The position numbers and the translations under genes are program-made. The notes beneath the pieces are model-generated. The model worked only from the letters and a program-made list of their open reading frames with translations. It was not told the origin of the DNA and ran no database searches. Shown here in pieces: positions 14,950 to 22,271 of a stretch of DNA of 41,797 bases. Every line of letters starts with the position of its first letter. Within the stretch, counting starts at the first letter, position 1. Origin of the DNA: a virus; the IMG/VR virus record IMGVR_UViG_3300049215_000130, positions 1 to 41,797 of that record; one strand, written 5' to 3'.

Positions 14950-15157
14950 AACTCTCCTCAGTGTGTAAAACGGCGTAACCCCCGCATTTGGGGCAACACC
15001 AGTAAGGGGCCTCATGGGAGCGAAGACAGCCCTGGCATTCCCAGAGCACCACCTTCCAGGGGAAGCCGGTCCCGTTGACTTCCTTCCTCACCATGTCCAC
15101 CGTGTGAACCTGGTTTCCCGTGTACGGATTGATCTTAGTCACGACTGTTGGTTTCAC
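14816..15157 (-). CDS. Zinc-ribbon protein (113 aa, GTG start)
   Basis: The GTG at 15157 follows a G-run (AAGGGGGG). The protein begins KPTVVTKINPYTGNQVHTVD, then shows a four-Cys ribbon, LWECQGCLRSHEAPYWCCPKCGG, and ends in an Arg/Glu-rich helix. The last 45 residues overlap the next gene by 134 bases out of phase and could be read-through rather than conserved protein. Function unknown; zinc binding is inferred from the Cys spacing. Confidence 0.55.
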   Translation of the reverse strand: MKPTVVTKINPYTGNQVHTVDMVRKEVNGTGFPWKVVLWECQGCLRSHEAPYWCCPKCGGYAVLHTEESYARKRQRQEDAQRRARTEAAAVEEADGNLVQGGSEPDPSGHGPH

Positions 15158-15182
15158 GCAACCCCCCTTGCGTACTTTTTTC

Positions 15183-15716
15183 TCAGAAGAGTAAGTACGG
15201 CTTAAATTCCCATTTTTCGGGGAGGTGCTTCCGCGCTGCATCCGCCATGTGGCTAACCAACGCGGGACTGTCCTTTTTGAAACCGGCATGGCTGAAAAGT
15301 CTCCGTGCGAGCCCGTATCCCCTGAAGCTCTTTTTTACATAGACCCAGTGTGCAGCCCCTTGAGAACATACCAGGTAACCAATAATTGTGTCAGGATCAT
15401 CAGATAGGCAAAGAATCCAACACCCCATGCCAGGAAGACTAAAGAGTCCTTCGAGCACGCCTCGGTAAAGTCGCCAAAAATTCTCTTTAGCAATATGCTG
15501 AGGAATCCAAGAATTTCCATGGTACATCCCTTCGATAAACGTCTGGAAGATGAACCCCAGGTCGTCGGCCTTCGGTGGCCTTATGGTAAAGAGGTCTTGA
15601 TTAACATCAGCCTTCGGAGCCGGATCAGCCTCTTGTTGATCTGACTCCAGTTTTTCGGCTGGCGGATTTTCCGGGCGATCTCCCTCACTGGCATTCCCTG
15701 GCTGTGGAGTTCCCAT
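15183..15716 (-). CDS. GNAT-family acetyltransferase-like protein
   Basis: 177 residues. Residues 1-40 are a Glu/Pro/Asp-rich low-complexity segment that overlaps the upstream gene by 136 bases. From FTIRPPKADDLGFI onward the protein follows the GNAT plan: an acidic helix with IEGMYHG, DTIIGYLVCSQGAAHWVYV (strands 4-5) and KKSFRGYGLARRLF, the acetyl-CoA binding loop R-x-x-G-x-A. It likely transfers an acyl group to a protein or small molecule; the substrate is unknown. ATG 15716 is preceded by AAGGA. No later ATG precedes the domain. Confidence 0.7.
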   Translation of the reverse strand: MGTPQPGNASEGDRPENPPAEKLESDQQEADPAPKADVNQDLFTIRPPKADDLGFIFQTFIEGMYHGNSWIPQHIAKENFWRLYRGVLEGLFSLPGMGCWILCLSDDPDTIIGYLVCSQGAAHWVYVKKSFRGYGLARRLFSHAGFKKDSPALVSHMADAARKHLPEKWEFKPYLLF

Positions 15717-15958
15717 ATTTTCCTTTCTTGAGCAGACTCGAAAGTGTGTTCGTGCAGGAACTCACCAGCGAGCTGATAGTACGCCTCTTTGGCGGCATTT
15801 TTGTCTGGGTGAAAGATAAGTTCACCTTCAACCGTACTCCTGAGCCGGTGGTCATGGTAAACGCGTAGCCTGCCGCACTTTTCAATATCGCCCAGCCCTT
15901 CTTTTTCAAGAATGCGTTCCCACTTGGCTTGCAGTGCTCTGATTTTCGCATCGTTCAT
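15581..15958 (-). CDS. Helix-turn-helix protein, putative regulator
   Basis: 125 residues. The N-terminal part (IRALQAKWERILEKEGLGDIEK, VYHDHRLRSTVEGELIFHPD) is of unknown fold. The C-terminal part reads ERKIWELHSQGMPVREIAR, followed by KIRQPKNWSQINKRLIRLR, a typical sigma-region-4/HTH arrangement that includes the W-S-x-x-x recognition segment. It may regulate transcription of the phage. It lies in the minus operon near the divergent control region, and its 3' end overlaps the GNAT gene by 136 bases; third-position GC shows this frame is the coding one there. Confidence 0.65.
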   Translation of the reverse strand: MNDAKIRALQAKWERILEKEGLGDIEKCGRLRVYHDHRLRSTVEGELIFHPDKNAAKEAYYQLAGEFLHEHTFESAQERKIWELHSQGMPVREIARKIRQPKNWSQINKRLIRLRRLMLIKTSLP

Positions 15959-15964
15959 GCACCT

Positions 15965-16315
15965 TCAGCTTCCGGCAAGGACAAGTTTTTTAGCGGCTTT
16001 AAGTACCACGGCGGCGTAAGTCAGCGTGGTGCCTTCGGCGGTCTTTTCCTCGGCCTTCTCAATGCAGGAAGCAGCTCCCAATGCGAGGCCGATTCGCTCG
16101 AAGGCCCGCCGATCGACGTTTTTCAGGAGCCCTGGAAGATCGTTCGTCAGCTCCAGCTCGCGCTCGGAGATGATATGCTCGAACTCCACCACGTCCAGCC
16201 AGGACGCGAACCAGCGGTTCATGAACGCCATGAGATCGGCGTCACCCTTCTGGTGCAGGTACTTCCTGAGTTCCATGATTGCCGGATGGACCTTACCCCC
16301 GCTCATTGGGATCAT
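15965..16315 (-). CDS. Hypothetical helical protein (116 aa)
   Basis: ATG 16315 overlaps the upstream gene by 23 bases; an ATG at 16306 (MSGGK) is an alternative. The sequence is mostly helical: AIMELRKYLHQKGDADLMAF, WLDVVEFEHIISERELEL, VDRRAFERIGLALGAASCIE, and an Ala/Lys-rich end. No family recognised. Confidence 0.6.
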   Translation of the reverse strand: MIPMSGGKVHPAIMELRKYLHQKGDADLMAFMNRWFASWLDVVEFEHIISERELELTNDLPGLLKNVDRRAFERIGLALGAASCIEKAEEKTAEGTTLTYAAVVLKAAKKLVLAGS

Positions 16316-16553
16316 CCACCAGGTTGGTGATGTTTTCGAGCTTCTGGGCGGGCTTGTTTGCCGCCTCGATTTCCGCTCGAACCATCGCCTCCAGTTTGTG
16401 CAGCAGCGGGACGTGGGCGTTGATGCCCTCGATCTGCTTTTCGATTTCCGCGATCTGAGCGTCCAGACCCTTTCGGCGGGTCAGGAGGTCGGAGTGAGTC
16501 GCGGCCAGTTCTTTGTACGTGTCATTCGCAAGGTCTTGAGCCGTCTTGGCCAT
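16293..16553 (-). CDS. Small coiled-coil protein, first gene of the minus operon
   Basis: 86 residues, nearly all charged helix: AQDLANDTYKELAATHSDLL, then a heptad-like stretch (LDAQIAEIEKQIEGINAHV). ATG 16553 has GGGGA upstream. It opens the minus operon directly after the divergent control region, so it is probably made early and abundantly. The function is unknown. Confidence 0.6.
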   Translation of the reverse strand: MAKTAQDLANDTYKELAATHSDLLTRRKGLDAQIAEIEKQIEGINAHVPLLHKLEAMVRAEIEAANKPAQKLENITNLVDDPNERG

Positions 16554-16664
16554 AGGTAATCCCCTTTTGAAAATGGTCTCACGAAATTTTTTTCTTGCAA
16601 CTTTTTTTTCGTACCTTCACGATCAAGAACGCCGTCCAGGAAATCGACGGCAGAAAGCAGGAAT
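16554..16664. promoter_or_regulatory. Divergent control region between recombination and replication operons
   Basis: This 111-base gap separates the minus operon (start 16553) from the plus operon (start 16665), so promoters for both must lie here or nearby. It holds T-rich tracts (for example ttttttt at about 16583 and tttttttt at about 16603) with TTGCAA between them. No convincing -35/-10 pair was found on either strand. Its right end carries one copy of a 19-bp direct repeat, which makes it also a candidate replication-origin region. Confidence 0.5.
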
Positions 16665-16944
16665 ATGAAGATCAAAGTTGTGAATTGGGATTCGCACCAG
16701 GAACGGGCGGATCGAGGGAATTACATCTGGTTCAAGTTCTACAACAAGTTCTGGGAGGACACCAAAATCCACGGGCTCAGCATCCACGCGAAGCTGTTTT
16801 TTATTTACTGCCTCTCCGTGTGCTCCAAGCACAACGCGGACACGGTGGACCTGGTGGCCCCGATCGCGCTGGCTCTGACGGGTCTGAAGTCCCTTCCGCT
16901 GGCGGATTTGGTGGATGCCGGGCTTGTCCAGGAAATCGACGGCA
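16634..16944 (+). repeat. Exact 19-bp direct repeat (possible iterons)
   Basis: GTCCAGGAAATCGACGGCA occurs at 16634-16652, before the initiator gene, and at 16926-16944 within it. A partial copy, GAAATCGAC, lies at 17063-17071. An exact 19-mer repeat is unlikely by chance in 41 kb. Repeats around or inside a replication-initiator gene are typical of iteron origins, as with lambda O. Confidence 0.5.
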
Positions 16945-17252
16945 TGTGCCCGCCAAGAATAGAAGAGAAGAGAGAAGATATATATAGGCTCGATCTTGAG
17001 CAAATTTATCAACTGTATCCCAAGCGGCCCAACCAGAGGAAGCAGGCGGGCATTTCTCGGTTGAAATCGACCGTCAAGACCCAGGAGGATTTCGACGCCG
17101 CTCGACGGGCAGCGGCCAACTACGCCAAATACTGCGAGGCTGAGTGCAAGGACCCGAAGTACATTAAGCAGTTCGGTACTTGGGCGGGCGAGTGGCGCGA
17201 GTGGGTGGAGCAAGACGCTCCCCTGATGAAAAAGGGGAACTGGCATGGATAA
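16665..17252 (+). CDS. Replication initiator or helicase-loader-like protein
   Basis: 195 residues. The N-terminal 90 residues (MKIKVVNWDSHQERADRGNY, WIWFKFYN-like aromatic segment, then GLSIHAKLFFIYCLSV) look like the winged-helix part of phage replication proteins, with ALALTGLKSLPLADLVDAGLV as a probable HTH. The C-terminal part (IYQLYPKRPNQRKQAGISRL, DFDAARRAAANYAKYCEAE, KQFGTWAGEWREW) matches a module common at the end of phage initiators and loaders. It overlaps the helicase gene by eight bases, which supports the role. The start has AGGA upstream. The exact mechanism (O-like or loader) cannot be told. Confidence 0.7.
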   Translation: MKIKVVNWDSHQERADRGNYIWFKFYNKFWEDTKIHGLSIHAKLFFIYCLSVCSKHNADTVDLVAPIALALTGLKSLPLADLVDAGLVQEIDGMCPPRIEEKREDIYRLDLEQIYQLYPKRPNQRKQAGISRLKSTVKTQEDFDAARRAAANYAKYCEAECKDPKYIKQFGTWAGEWREWVEQDAPLMKKGNWHG

Positions 17253-18105
17253 GCCGACATGGCAACCCCTCTCGGAAGCCTACCTGGACACGATCGAAGA
17301 CCTGCGGACCATGAAGAAAGGGGCACAACTCCCCATGTGGCCGCACTGGAACGAAGTGCTCGGGGGCTTGCAGGAAAATCAATACTCGATCCTCTGCGGA
17401 CCCACGGGCTCGGGCAAAACCACGTTCCTGGCCAACGTCTCGGCGCAGCTCATCCTGGAAGGCACCCAGCAATTCGTGATGAGCGTGGAGACCGGCAAAC
17501 GGGATTTCATCACGCGAGTCATGTGCGCGATGGACGGCAAGAACATCCGGGCTCAGGAGCCGGTGCCGGAGAAAATTCTGGTGGACTGGCACATGCGCCA
17601 CGGGGCGAAGTTTGCCAAAGACACCATGCACGTCTCGCTGTACGAAAGTCGCTGCAAGGTCGAAAAGCTGATGGCCGACATCCGCTTCCAAGTGGAGAAC
17701 TTCGGCTGTCAGTACGTCGTGATCGACAACCTGAACTTTTTCATGGAGGTCACCCGTGCTGCGGACGCCAACCTGGAAATGGATCGGGTCACGCATACCC
17801 TGATCGAGTTCGTTAAACAAGTCCCGGTTCATATCGTCATGGTCATGCACCCGAAGAAAACGGACGGGGGTAGGATCGAATCGGAGTTCGACATCAAGGG
17901 CTCCTCGACGGCGGTCCAGGAGGCGCACAACGTGCTCCTGTTCAACCGGCCAAGCAAGGAAGACTGCGAACGCGGGGCAAACCGTACTGACCGCGAAATA
18001 ACATTTGCCAAGCTCAGAAAACGTGGTCAGTATCAGGGCTCGCGGTTGTACTTCGCAGTGAACGATTCGGTCCATTACGACGAAAGGAAGCTGTGGAGGC
18101 CATAA
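17245..18105 (+). CDS. DnaB/T7 gp4-like replicative helicase (RecA-type core only)
   Basis: 286 residues. The Walker A motif GPTGSGKTT is at 52-60, the SVETGKRDF motif with the catalytic Glu82 (DnaB SLEM position) follows, Walker B YVVIDNL is at 157-163, VHIVMVMHPKK is the Gln/His sensor strand, and DIKGSSTAVQEAHNVLLFNR (216-235) is the H4 motif that contacts DNA. A primase or N-terminal domain is absent: only about 45 residues precede Walker A. The protein probably forms a ring that unwinds the phage DNA, loaded by the product of the overlapping upstream gene; priming would depend on the host. Confidence 0.88.
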   Translation: MDKPTWQPLSEAYLDTIEDLRTMKKGAQLPMWPHWNEVLGGLQENQYSILCGPTGSGKTTFLANVSAQLILEGTQQFVMSVETGKRDFITRVMCAMDGKNIRAQEPVPEKILVDWHMRHGAKFAKDTMHVSLYESRCKVEKLMADIRFQVENFGCQYVVIDNLNFFMEVTRAADANLEMDRVTHTLIEFVKQVPVHIVMVMHPKKTDGGRIESEFDIKGSSTAVQEAHNVLLFNRPSKEDCERGANRTDREITFAKLRKRGQYQGSRLYFAVNDSVHYDERKLWRP

Positions 18106-18107
18106 CT

Positions 18108-18341
18108 GTGAGCCAGGCCCTGGATGCGGTGGAACGCCTTTGCGGAGGGGACGAAGGCTTCCACCGTGTCTGGAAGTTCATCGGTGACGATTGGGACAAA
18201 AACCTGGAAGACCTGTGCCTGGGGCGCCAAAAGCCCGAGGATTACGTGAAAAGGGCCAAAGAGATGGTCCATGCATATCGCGTGGCAGAGTTCAACAGGA
18301 AATTTGAGGAACGGCTTGTCAATAGCCGAGTAAGGAAGTAG
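18108..18341 (+). CDS. Small hypothetical protein (77 aa, GTG start)
   Basis: The GTG at 18108 has GGAGG at 18095-18099 and is preferred; a GTG at 18093 would overlap the helicase stop. The sequence is helical: SQALDAVERLCGGDEGFHRV, FIGDDWDKNLEDLCLGRQKP, EDYVKRAKEMVHAYRVAEFN. It may pack with the helicase or a neighbour, but nothing identifies it. Confidence 0.55.
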   Translation: MSQALDAVERLCGGDEGFHRVWKFIGDDWDKNLEDLCLGRQKPEDYVKRAKEMVHAYRVAEFNRKFEERLVNSRVRK

Positions 18342-18345
18342 ACTG

Positions 18346-18639
18346 ATGGCAGGAGGTAGGACTGTATCCGAGCGGTACGGCGGAAGACAAATGTTCCAGC
18401 AGACGATGGAAAAACTTGAAAAAGCCCTTGACCAGCTTAATATTAAGCAAAAGGGGCATCGGGTTGACTCCTCGGAAGCTTGGGCAATCGTCGGTTTCTG
18501 GCATGGTGTCCCTTGGAAGCGGATCGAGAACGATTGGATCAACGGCGTGATTTCGGACGAAGACTTCTTCGACCAGGCCCTGATGCTGATTCATCAGTTC
18601 GCGGACAAGCACAACTTACGGAGACCGGAGGTTACTTAG
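18346..18639 (+). CDS. Small hypothetical protein (97 aa)
   Basis: Starts four bases after the previous gene. A basic start (MAGGRTVSERYGGRQMFQQ) leads into a helix (TMEKLEKALDQLNIKQKGH), then EAWAIVGFWHGVPWKRIENDW and DFFDQALMLIHQFADKHN. No family recognised. It lies between the helicase and terminase blocks. Confidence 0.6.
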   Translation: MAGGRTVSERYGGRQMFQQTMEKLEKALDQLNIKQKGHRVDSSEAWAIVGFWHGVPWKRIENDWINGVISDEDFFDQALMLIHQFADKHNLRRPEVT

Positions 18640-18642
18640 GTT

Positions 18643-19050
18643 ATGGGGAAAAGTTCAACGAGTTTCAAGCCGGGGCAATCTGGCAACCCGGCAGGGCGTC
18701 CATCACTCCAAATTGACCCGGTTCGGTGGGAGGAAATCCGCGCCGACAAGCAATCCATGAAAGACTGCATCCGCAAGTTTCTGAAGCTCAAAGTGAGCGA
18801 GCTGGATCAGGCTGCGCTGGATTGCACGGCGGGAGAAGCCATCGCCATCAAGATGATTATCCGGGCGATCGGTAGGCCCGGAATGGAGGCTGACCACAAC
18901 ACCGCCAAGGTGGTCCTGGAGTACGCCTTCGGTCAGATGGATGACGGTCCTGGACAAATCGACCTGAACCCGACGGAACAGGAGATGATTAACGAGTACC
19001 GCCGCAGAACGGCGAACCCAGGACTAACCCATGAAGATTCCTCTGGATGA
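18643..19050 (+). CDS. DUF5681 protein, putative terminase small subunit
   Basis: 135 residues. The start SFKPGQSGNPAGRPS is the DUF5681 signature. The middle is helical (WEEIRADKQSMKDCIRKFLK, ALDCTAGEAIAIKMIIRAIG), followed by LEYAFGQMDDGPGQIDLN. The gene overlaps the terminase large subunit by 20 bases, and this order and spacing are those of small/large terminase pairs. I infer that it recognises the packaging site. The gene start follows GTTATG with a weak ribosome site. Confidence 0.75.
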   Translation: MGKSSTSFKPGQSGNPAGRPSLQIDPVRWEEIRADKQSMKDCIRKFLKLKVSELDQAALDCTAGEAIAIKMIIRAIGRPGMEADHNTAKVVLEYAFGQMDDGPGQIDLNPTEQEMINEYRRRTANPGLTHEDSSG

Positions 19051-20455
19051 CATTGCGAGGAACATTCTCAATGCCAAAACACAAACGCTCAAGCAACAGC
19101 AAGAAATCCGGGACGCGTCGTACCCGGAGCAAGACGCATTCGTCACGGACACGGCGTCGCGGGTCTGCGGCTGCACCACGCGGCGTGCAGGAAAAAGTAC
19201 GGGCATTGGCCTACGCTTTCTCAGAACACTCAAGAAACATCGAGGAGCGACTTGCCGATACATTGCTCTTACTAGAGATTCTGCCCGAGATATTATGTGG
19301 CCGGTGCTTGAGGAACTTAATGAACGATTCTCGATCGGGGCTGAACTCAAGTCCTCGCGGCTAGAAATGATTCTCCCCGATGGTGGGGGGATGATTAAAC
19401 TGTACGGCGCCGACATGAAGAACTTCCGTCGGCGTCTGAAGGGCGTGAAGTCTCCAGCCGTGGCTGTGGACGAAGCCCAAGACTTCAACGACCTGGAGGA
19501 ATTGATTGAGACCGTTTTGGAGCCGACGCTGGCAGACTATGCTGACTCTTGGCTGGGGCTCACTGGAACGCCAGGTCTCATACCATCAGGTTACTTTTAC
19601 GACGCATCTCAGGGGAAAAGGGGTGAGTATAGCGTCCATTCATGGTCACTGTTCAACAACCCGTACCTCCCAAACCCTCGGGCTTTCGTCGAAAAGATCA
19701 AGCTACGAAACAAATGGAGCGATCGTCACCCTGCACTGCTTAGGGAATATTATGGGCAGTGGGTCATCGACCGTGAATCGCTCCTCATACGCTATAATCC
19801 AGAGAGGAACCATTTTGAAGAACTTCCGCGCGGTGTTTGGAACTATTTGCTTGGCGTTGACCTTGGCTACCGGGATGCTGATGCTCTGGCTGTGCTTGCA
19901 TGGTCTGAAAGCTCTCCAAACATTTATCTCGTTCATGAGGAAGCGACGGCTAAGCAGGACATTACGGCTCTGGCTCATGCGATTCAACGCCTGGTCGGTA
20001 AATACGATCCGTCAAAAATTGTGATGGACTACGGTGGTCTTGGAAAGAAGATCATCGAAGAAATCCGCAGACGCTGGCAGATTCCAGTTCATGAAGCTGA
20101 TAAAAAACGAAAGTGGGAGAACGTCGAACTCCTCAACGATTTCCTTTCGCAGGGGCGGTTCTTTGCAAAGAAGGACGGGATTTTCGCGCAAGATTCCTAC
20201 CGGGTCCAGGTGGACTGGGATAAGTCTACGCCAGATAGGTTGGTTGAGAAGGCTGGTTTTCACTCCGACATCATCGACGCCGTTCTGTACGACTTCCGAG
20301 AATCCCCCGCCTATACCTGGAGGGCCGAGCAGCCAAAGCCGAAACTAGGCACGCCCGAGTGGCAAAAGCAAGAGGCCGACGAAATGGAGCAAGCTGCCGA
20401 AGAATATTTCAACAGAGAAGCCGAATTAGGCTTGCAAGACGAAGATTATATTTAG
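19031..20455 (+). CDS. terL: Terminase large subunit
   Basis: 474 residues with both terminase domains. ATPase: Walker A-like CTTRRAGKST at 48-57, Walker B AVAVDEAQ at about 143-150, and coupling motif LTGTPG at 178-182. Nuclease (RNase H-like): GVDLGYRDAD with Asp277, VMDYGG with Asp333, and HSDIIDAVLY with Asp413/Asp416. It packages phage DNA into the procapsid through the portal (encoded at 25209). It overlaps the putative small subunit by 20 bases. The C-terminus is acidic (ADEMEQAAEEYFNREAELG). The length is usual for the family. Confidence 0.94.
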   Translation: MKIPLDDIARNILNAKTQTLKQQQEIRDASYPEQDAFVTDTASRVCGCTTRRAGKSTGIGLRFLRTLKKHRGATCRYIALTRDSARDIMWPVLEELNERFSIGAELKSSRLEMILPDGGGMIKLYGADMKNFRRRLKGVKSPAVAVDEAQDFNDLEELIETVLEPTLADYADSWLGLTGTPGLIPSGYFYDASQGKRGEYSVHSWSLFNNPYLPNPRAFVEKIKLRNKWSDRHPALLREYYGQWVIDRESLLIRYNPERNHFEELPRGVWNYLLGVDLGYRDADALAVLAWSESSPNIYLVHEEATAKQDITALAHAIQRLVGKYDPSKIVMDYGGLGKKIIEEIRRRWQIPVHEADKKRKWENVELLNDFLSQGRFFAKKDGIFAQDSYRVQVDWDKSTPDRLVEKAGFHSDIIDAVLYDFRESPAYTWRAEQPKPKLGTPEWQKQEADEMEQAAEEYFNREAELGLQDEDYI

Positions 20456-20473
20456 TAGGCTCCGAGTCGTGGT

Positions 20474-20488
20474 TGTGGATGGTCCACA
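20474..20488 (+). other. Small hairpin between terL and next gene
   Basis: TGTGGA-TGG-TCCACA is a 6-bp perfect stem with a 3-base loop in the 57-base gap after terL. No T-run follows, so it is not a typical terminator. It may stabilise the mRNA or mark a processing point. Confidence 0.35.
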
Positions 20489-20512
20489 CCCTATTACGAA
20501 AAGGAGCACTCG

Positions 20513-20818
20513 ATGAAACGAGTCGAAACTACACCAGAGCAACGCGCTGAAATTCTTCAGCGTGTGGATGCTCTGAAAAAGCAAGGCATGAAGTTCCAGG
20601 AGGCTTGGGAACAAGCCGGAGTGGGACACTACACCAACTACTTCTCATGGAAGCGTCGGAAGAACCGCGTCAAGGCGGTGCCGAAGAAAACCAGGAAGTA
20701 CCAGCGACGCAAGCACGTCACGGTTGAGATGGCCCCGGCCCCTCACATCGTGGCCCAGTTCGTGCTGTTCTCTGACGGGAATATCGCCAACCTGGCTGAT
20801 CTCAAGAGGGCTGCGTAA
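20513..20818 (+). CDS. HTH-like basic DNA-binding protein (101 aa)
   Basis: Preceded by AAAAGGAG, giving a strong start at ATG 20513. Residues 6-50 (TPEQRAEILQRVDALKKQGM, KFQEAWEQAGVGHYTNYFSW) resemble a transposase-type HTH in which a Q-A-G-V-x-x-x-x-Y-x-x-W helix recognises DNA. A Lys/Arg-rich stretch follows (RKYQRRKHVTVEM). The end, FVLFSDGNIANLADLKRAA, is a short separate part. A regulator or DNA-structuring protein is likely. It overlaps the next gene by one base. Confidence 0.6.
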   Translation: MKRVETTPEQRAEILQRVDALKKQGMKFQEAWEQAGVGHYTNYFSWKRRKNRVKAVPKKTRKYQRRKHVTVEMAPAPHIVAQFVLFSDGNIANLADLKRAA

Positions 20819-21255
20819 TGGCAAAACCTAGACTGGTTCGCGTCCTGACGGGCGTGGACATGCGCCAGCGCCACCATGGCCTGGCTCTCACGATCCACAA
20901 GGTTGCGGGGATCGACGTTCGCCTCATGGACGGCGGGGATATGATCGCGTGCATCAACGCAAGCGAGACCATTCTGACCGTCATCGGTGGCGGCGGCGCA
21001 GTTCTCGGGACCCTCAAGATGCCCCACGGGCGCAAGCTCATGCGTGAGGCAGTTCAGTTCATTCCCAAGGTCTTCGGCGGTGACGGGTTCACCTACGACG
21101 ACGCTTGCCGGGAGGCCCTGAACAAAGTGGAGTGGAACAAACGGTTACGTGTCCCGGAGAAGCTGGCGAAGACAAACGCGTCTTTCGTCAAGGTCTTCGG
21201 AATGGTGGCCAACAAGCAAACCCTTGGGGCTAAGGAGGCCCCGCGCAATGCGTAA
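20818..21255 (+). CDS. Hypothetical protein (145 aa)
   Basis: The N-terminal part is beta-rich (RLVRVLTGVDMRQRHHGLAL, IDVRLMDGGDMIACINASET) with a glycine-rich turn (VIGGGGAVLGTL). The C-terminal part is helical and basic (KLMREAVQFIPKVFGGDGF, REALNKVEWNKRLRVPEKLA). No family recognised. It is co-transcribed with the SSB gene. Confidence 0.55.
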   Translation: MAKPRLVRVLTGVDMRQRHHGLALTIHKVAGIDVRLMDGGDMIACINASETILTVIGGGGAVLGTLKMPHGRKLMREAVQFIPKVFGGDGFTYDDACREALNKVEWNKRLRVPEKLAKTNASFVKVFGMVANKQTLGAKEAPRNA

Positions 21256-21481
21256 TATCGAAGCTGGTCTGAAAATCTGCGTGACCCTGAAGCAGGGCAC
21301 GTTCCCAACAACTGAGGAAAAAGCCCTGTATGACCGCAACGGCGAAGTCGTTGTGGCTGACGCCTATGGTGTCACGATCCAGGAAGAAGAGGCCCCCGGT
21401 CTTTCGTTCTTCCCGTGGACCTCGGTGGGCATGGTGTTCATTGACGCTGAGGCCAACCGCCCCAGCCGGAGGAACGCATGA
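21248..21481 (+). CDS. Small hypothetical protein (77 aa)
   Basis: ATG 21248 has AAGGAGG upstream at about 21233 and is the preferred start. Sequence elements: MRNIEAGLKICVTLKQGTF, EEKALYDRNGEVVVADAYGV, SFFPWTSVGMVFIDAEANR. It looks like a single small beta domain. It overlaps the SSB gene by ATGA. The function is unknown. Confidence 0.6.
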   Translation: MRNIEAGLKICVTLKQGTFPTTEEKALYDRNGEVVVADAYGVTIQEEEAPGLSFFPWTSVGMVFIDAEANRPSRRNA

Positions 21482-21849
21482 ACAAGGCAATCATCGCAGG
21501 GTACGTGGGCAAGGACCCGACCATCCGTGACACCCAGGGCGGTCCTGTGGCGAATCTCTCGATCGCCACGACTACCAGGCGCAAGAACGGGGAAGTGACC
21601 CAGTGGCACCGCGTGACGTGCTTCGGTAACCAGGCAAACGCCGTGGCCGAGTACATCCGCAAGGGCTCCTGGCTCATGGTCGAGGGGGAAATCCAATATT
21701 CCCAGTACCAAGACAAAGAGACCGGCCAAACCCGCTACTCGACGGACATCGTTGCCCATCGGGTAGAGTTCGGCCCTAAAACTTCGTCCTCCACAACCAC
21801 ACCGGCAGGCGAAGAAGAGTATTACCCCGAGCCCGGCTCGGACGGTTGA
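21478..21849 (+). CDS. ssb: Single-stranded DNA-binding protein
   Basis: 123 residues with the SSB OB-fold pattern: MNKAIIAGYVGKDPTIRDTQ, VANLSIATTTRR, VTQWHRVTCFGNQANAVAEY, KGSWLMVEGEIQYSQYQDKE and RYSTDIVAHRVEF. The tail is short and acidic (EEEYYPEPGSDG) but lacks the usual DDDIPF end, so it may not engage the same host partners. It would coat single strands for the helicase and the ERF pathway. It overlaps the previous gene by ATGA, and a strong terminator follows it. Confidence 0.92.
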   Translation: MNKAIIAGYVGKDPTIRDTQGGPVANLSIATTTRRKNGEVTQWHRVTCFGNQANAVAEYIRKGSWLMVEGEIQYSQYQDKETGQTRYSTDIVAHRVEFGPKTSSSTTTPAGEEEYYPEPGSDG

Positions 21850-21876
21850 CCATACCGCCTCCAAGGTGATACTCTG

Positions 21877-21910
21877 GACCCCTCTGTACAAGTACAGAGG
21901 GGTCTTTTTT
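21877..21910 (+). terminator. Strong intrinsic terminator after ssb
   Basis: GACCCCTCTGTAC and GTACAGAGGGGTC form a perfect 13-bp stem with a two-base loop, followed by six T residues (21905-21910). It ends the replication/packaging operon. The T-run abuts the ribosome site of the next gene. Confidence 0.9.
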
Positions 21911-21920
21911 GGAGTCAATT

Positions 21921-22181
21921 ATGAAAAAAATCCCATTCGACAAGTACCTTGACGATACCGAAAAAGCGTTTAACCCACCGAATATTTATGACTTTCTGGT
22001 GAAGCGCGGCATCTCCACGGATATTGCCGACGACGCCCAGGCGTTCATTGACGATCACTTTGTGGATTCGGTGGTGACTTATACCTCTGCGGTCGAGAAG
22101 GCCATGGAGAAGACAGAAGACTGGATACAGGGTCAGGTTAACAAGTTCCTTGCTAACTTGAGCCGCAGTCTGCCAATATAA
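21921..22181 (+). CDS. Small acidic hypothetical protein (86 aa)
   Basis: The ribosome site GGAG at 21911 sits right behind the terminator T-run, and ATG 21921 starts a protein of KIPFDKYLDDTEKAFNPPNI, then DFLVKRGISTDIADDAQAFI and a helical end (AVEKAMEKTEDWIQGQVNKF). Because the terminator lies just upstream, expression depends on read-through or on a promoter within the ssb region. No family recognised. Confidence 0.55.
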   Translation: MKKIPFDKYLDDTEKAFNPPNIYDFLVKRGISTDIADDAQAFIDDHFVDSVVTYTSAVEKAMEKTEDWIQGQVNKFLANLSRSLPI

Positions 22182-22187
22182 GTATTT

Positions 22188-22265
22188 TGCAGGGTAGACT
22201 GGAGTGGTCCCAGCTTCGGATTCATAACCCGTGAGACGGTGGTTCGATTCCACCCCCTGCAACCA
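22188..22265 (+). tRNA. tRNA with CAT anticodon (Met, or Ile2 if modified)
   Basis: 78 bases. The acceptor TGCAGGG pairs fully with CCCTGCA, the T arm is GGTGG-TTCGATT-CCACC, the D arm is CTGG-AGTGGTC-CCAG, and CCA is encoded. The anticodon loop TTCATAA gives CAT. The anticodon stem TCGGA/CCCGT has only three pairs, so it may be weak. Position 1-72 is a T-A pair, against an initiator tRNA. Confidence 0.8.
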
Positions 22266-22271
22266 ACTTTT

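Noticed and set aside
17164-18075. 303-residue minus-strand frame opposite the helicase
   Set aside because: The plus strand has clear Walker motifs; the antisense frame has no motif and a shadow-type composition.
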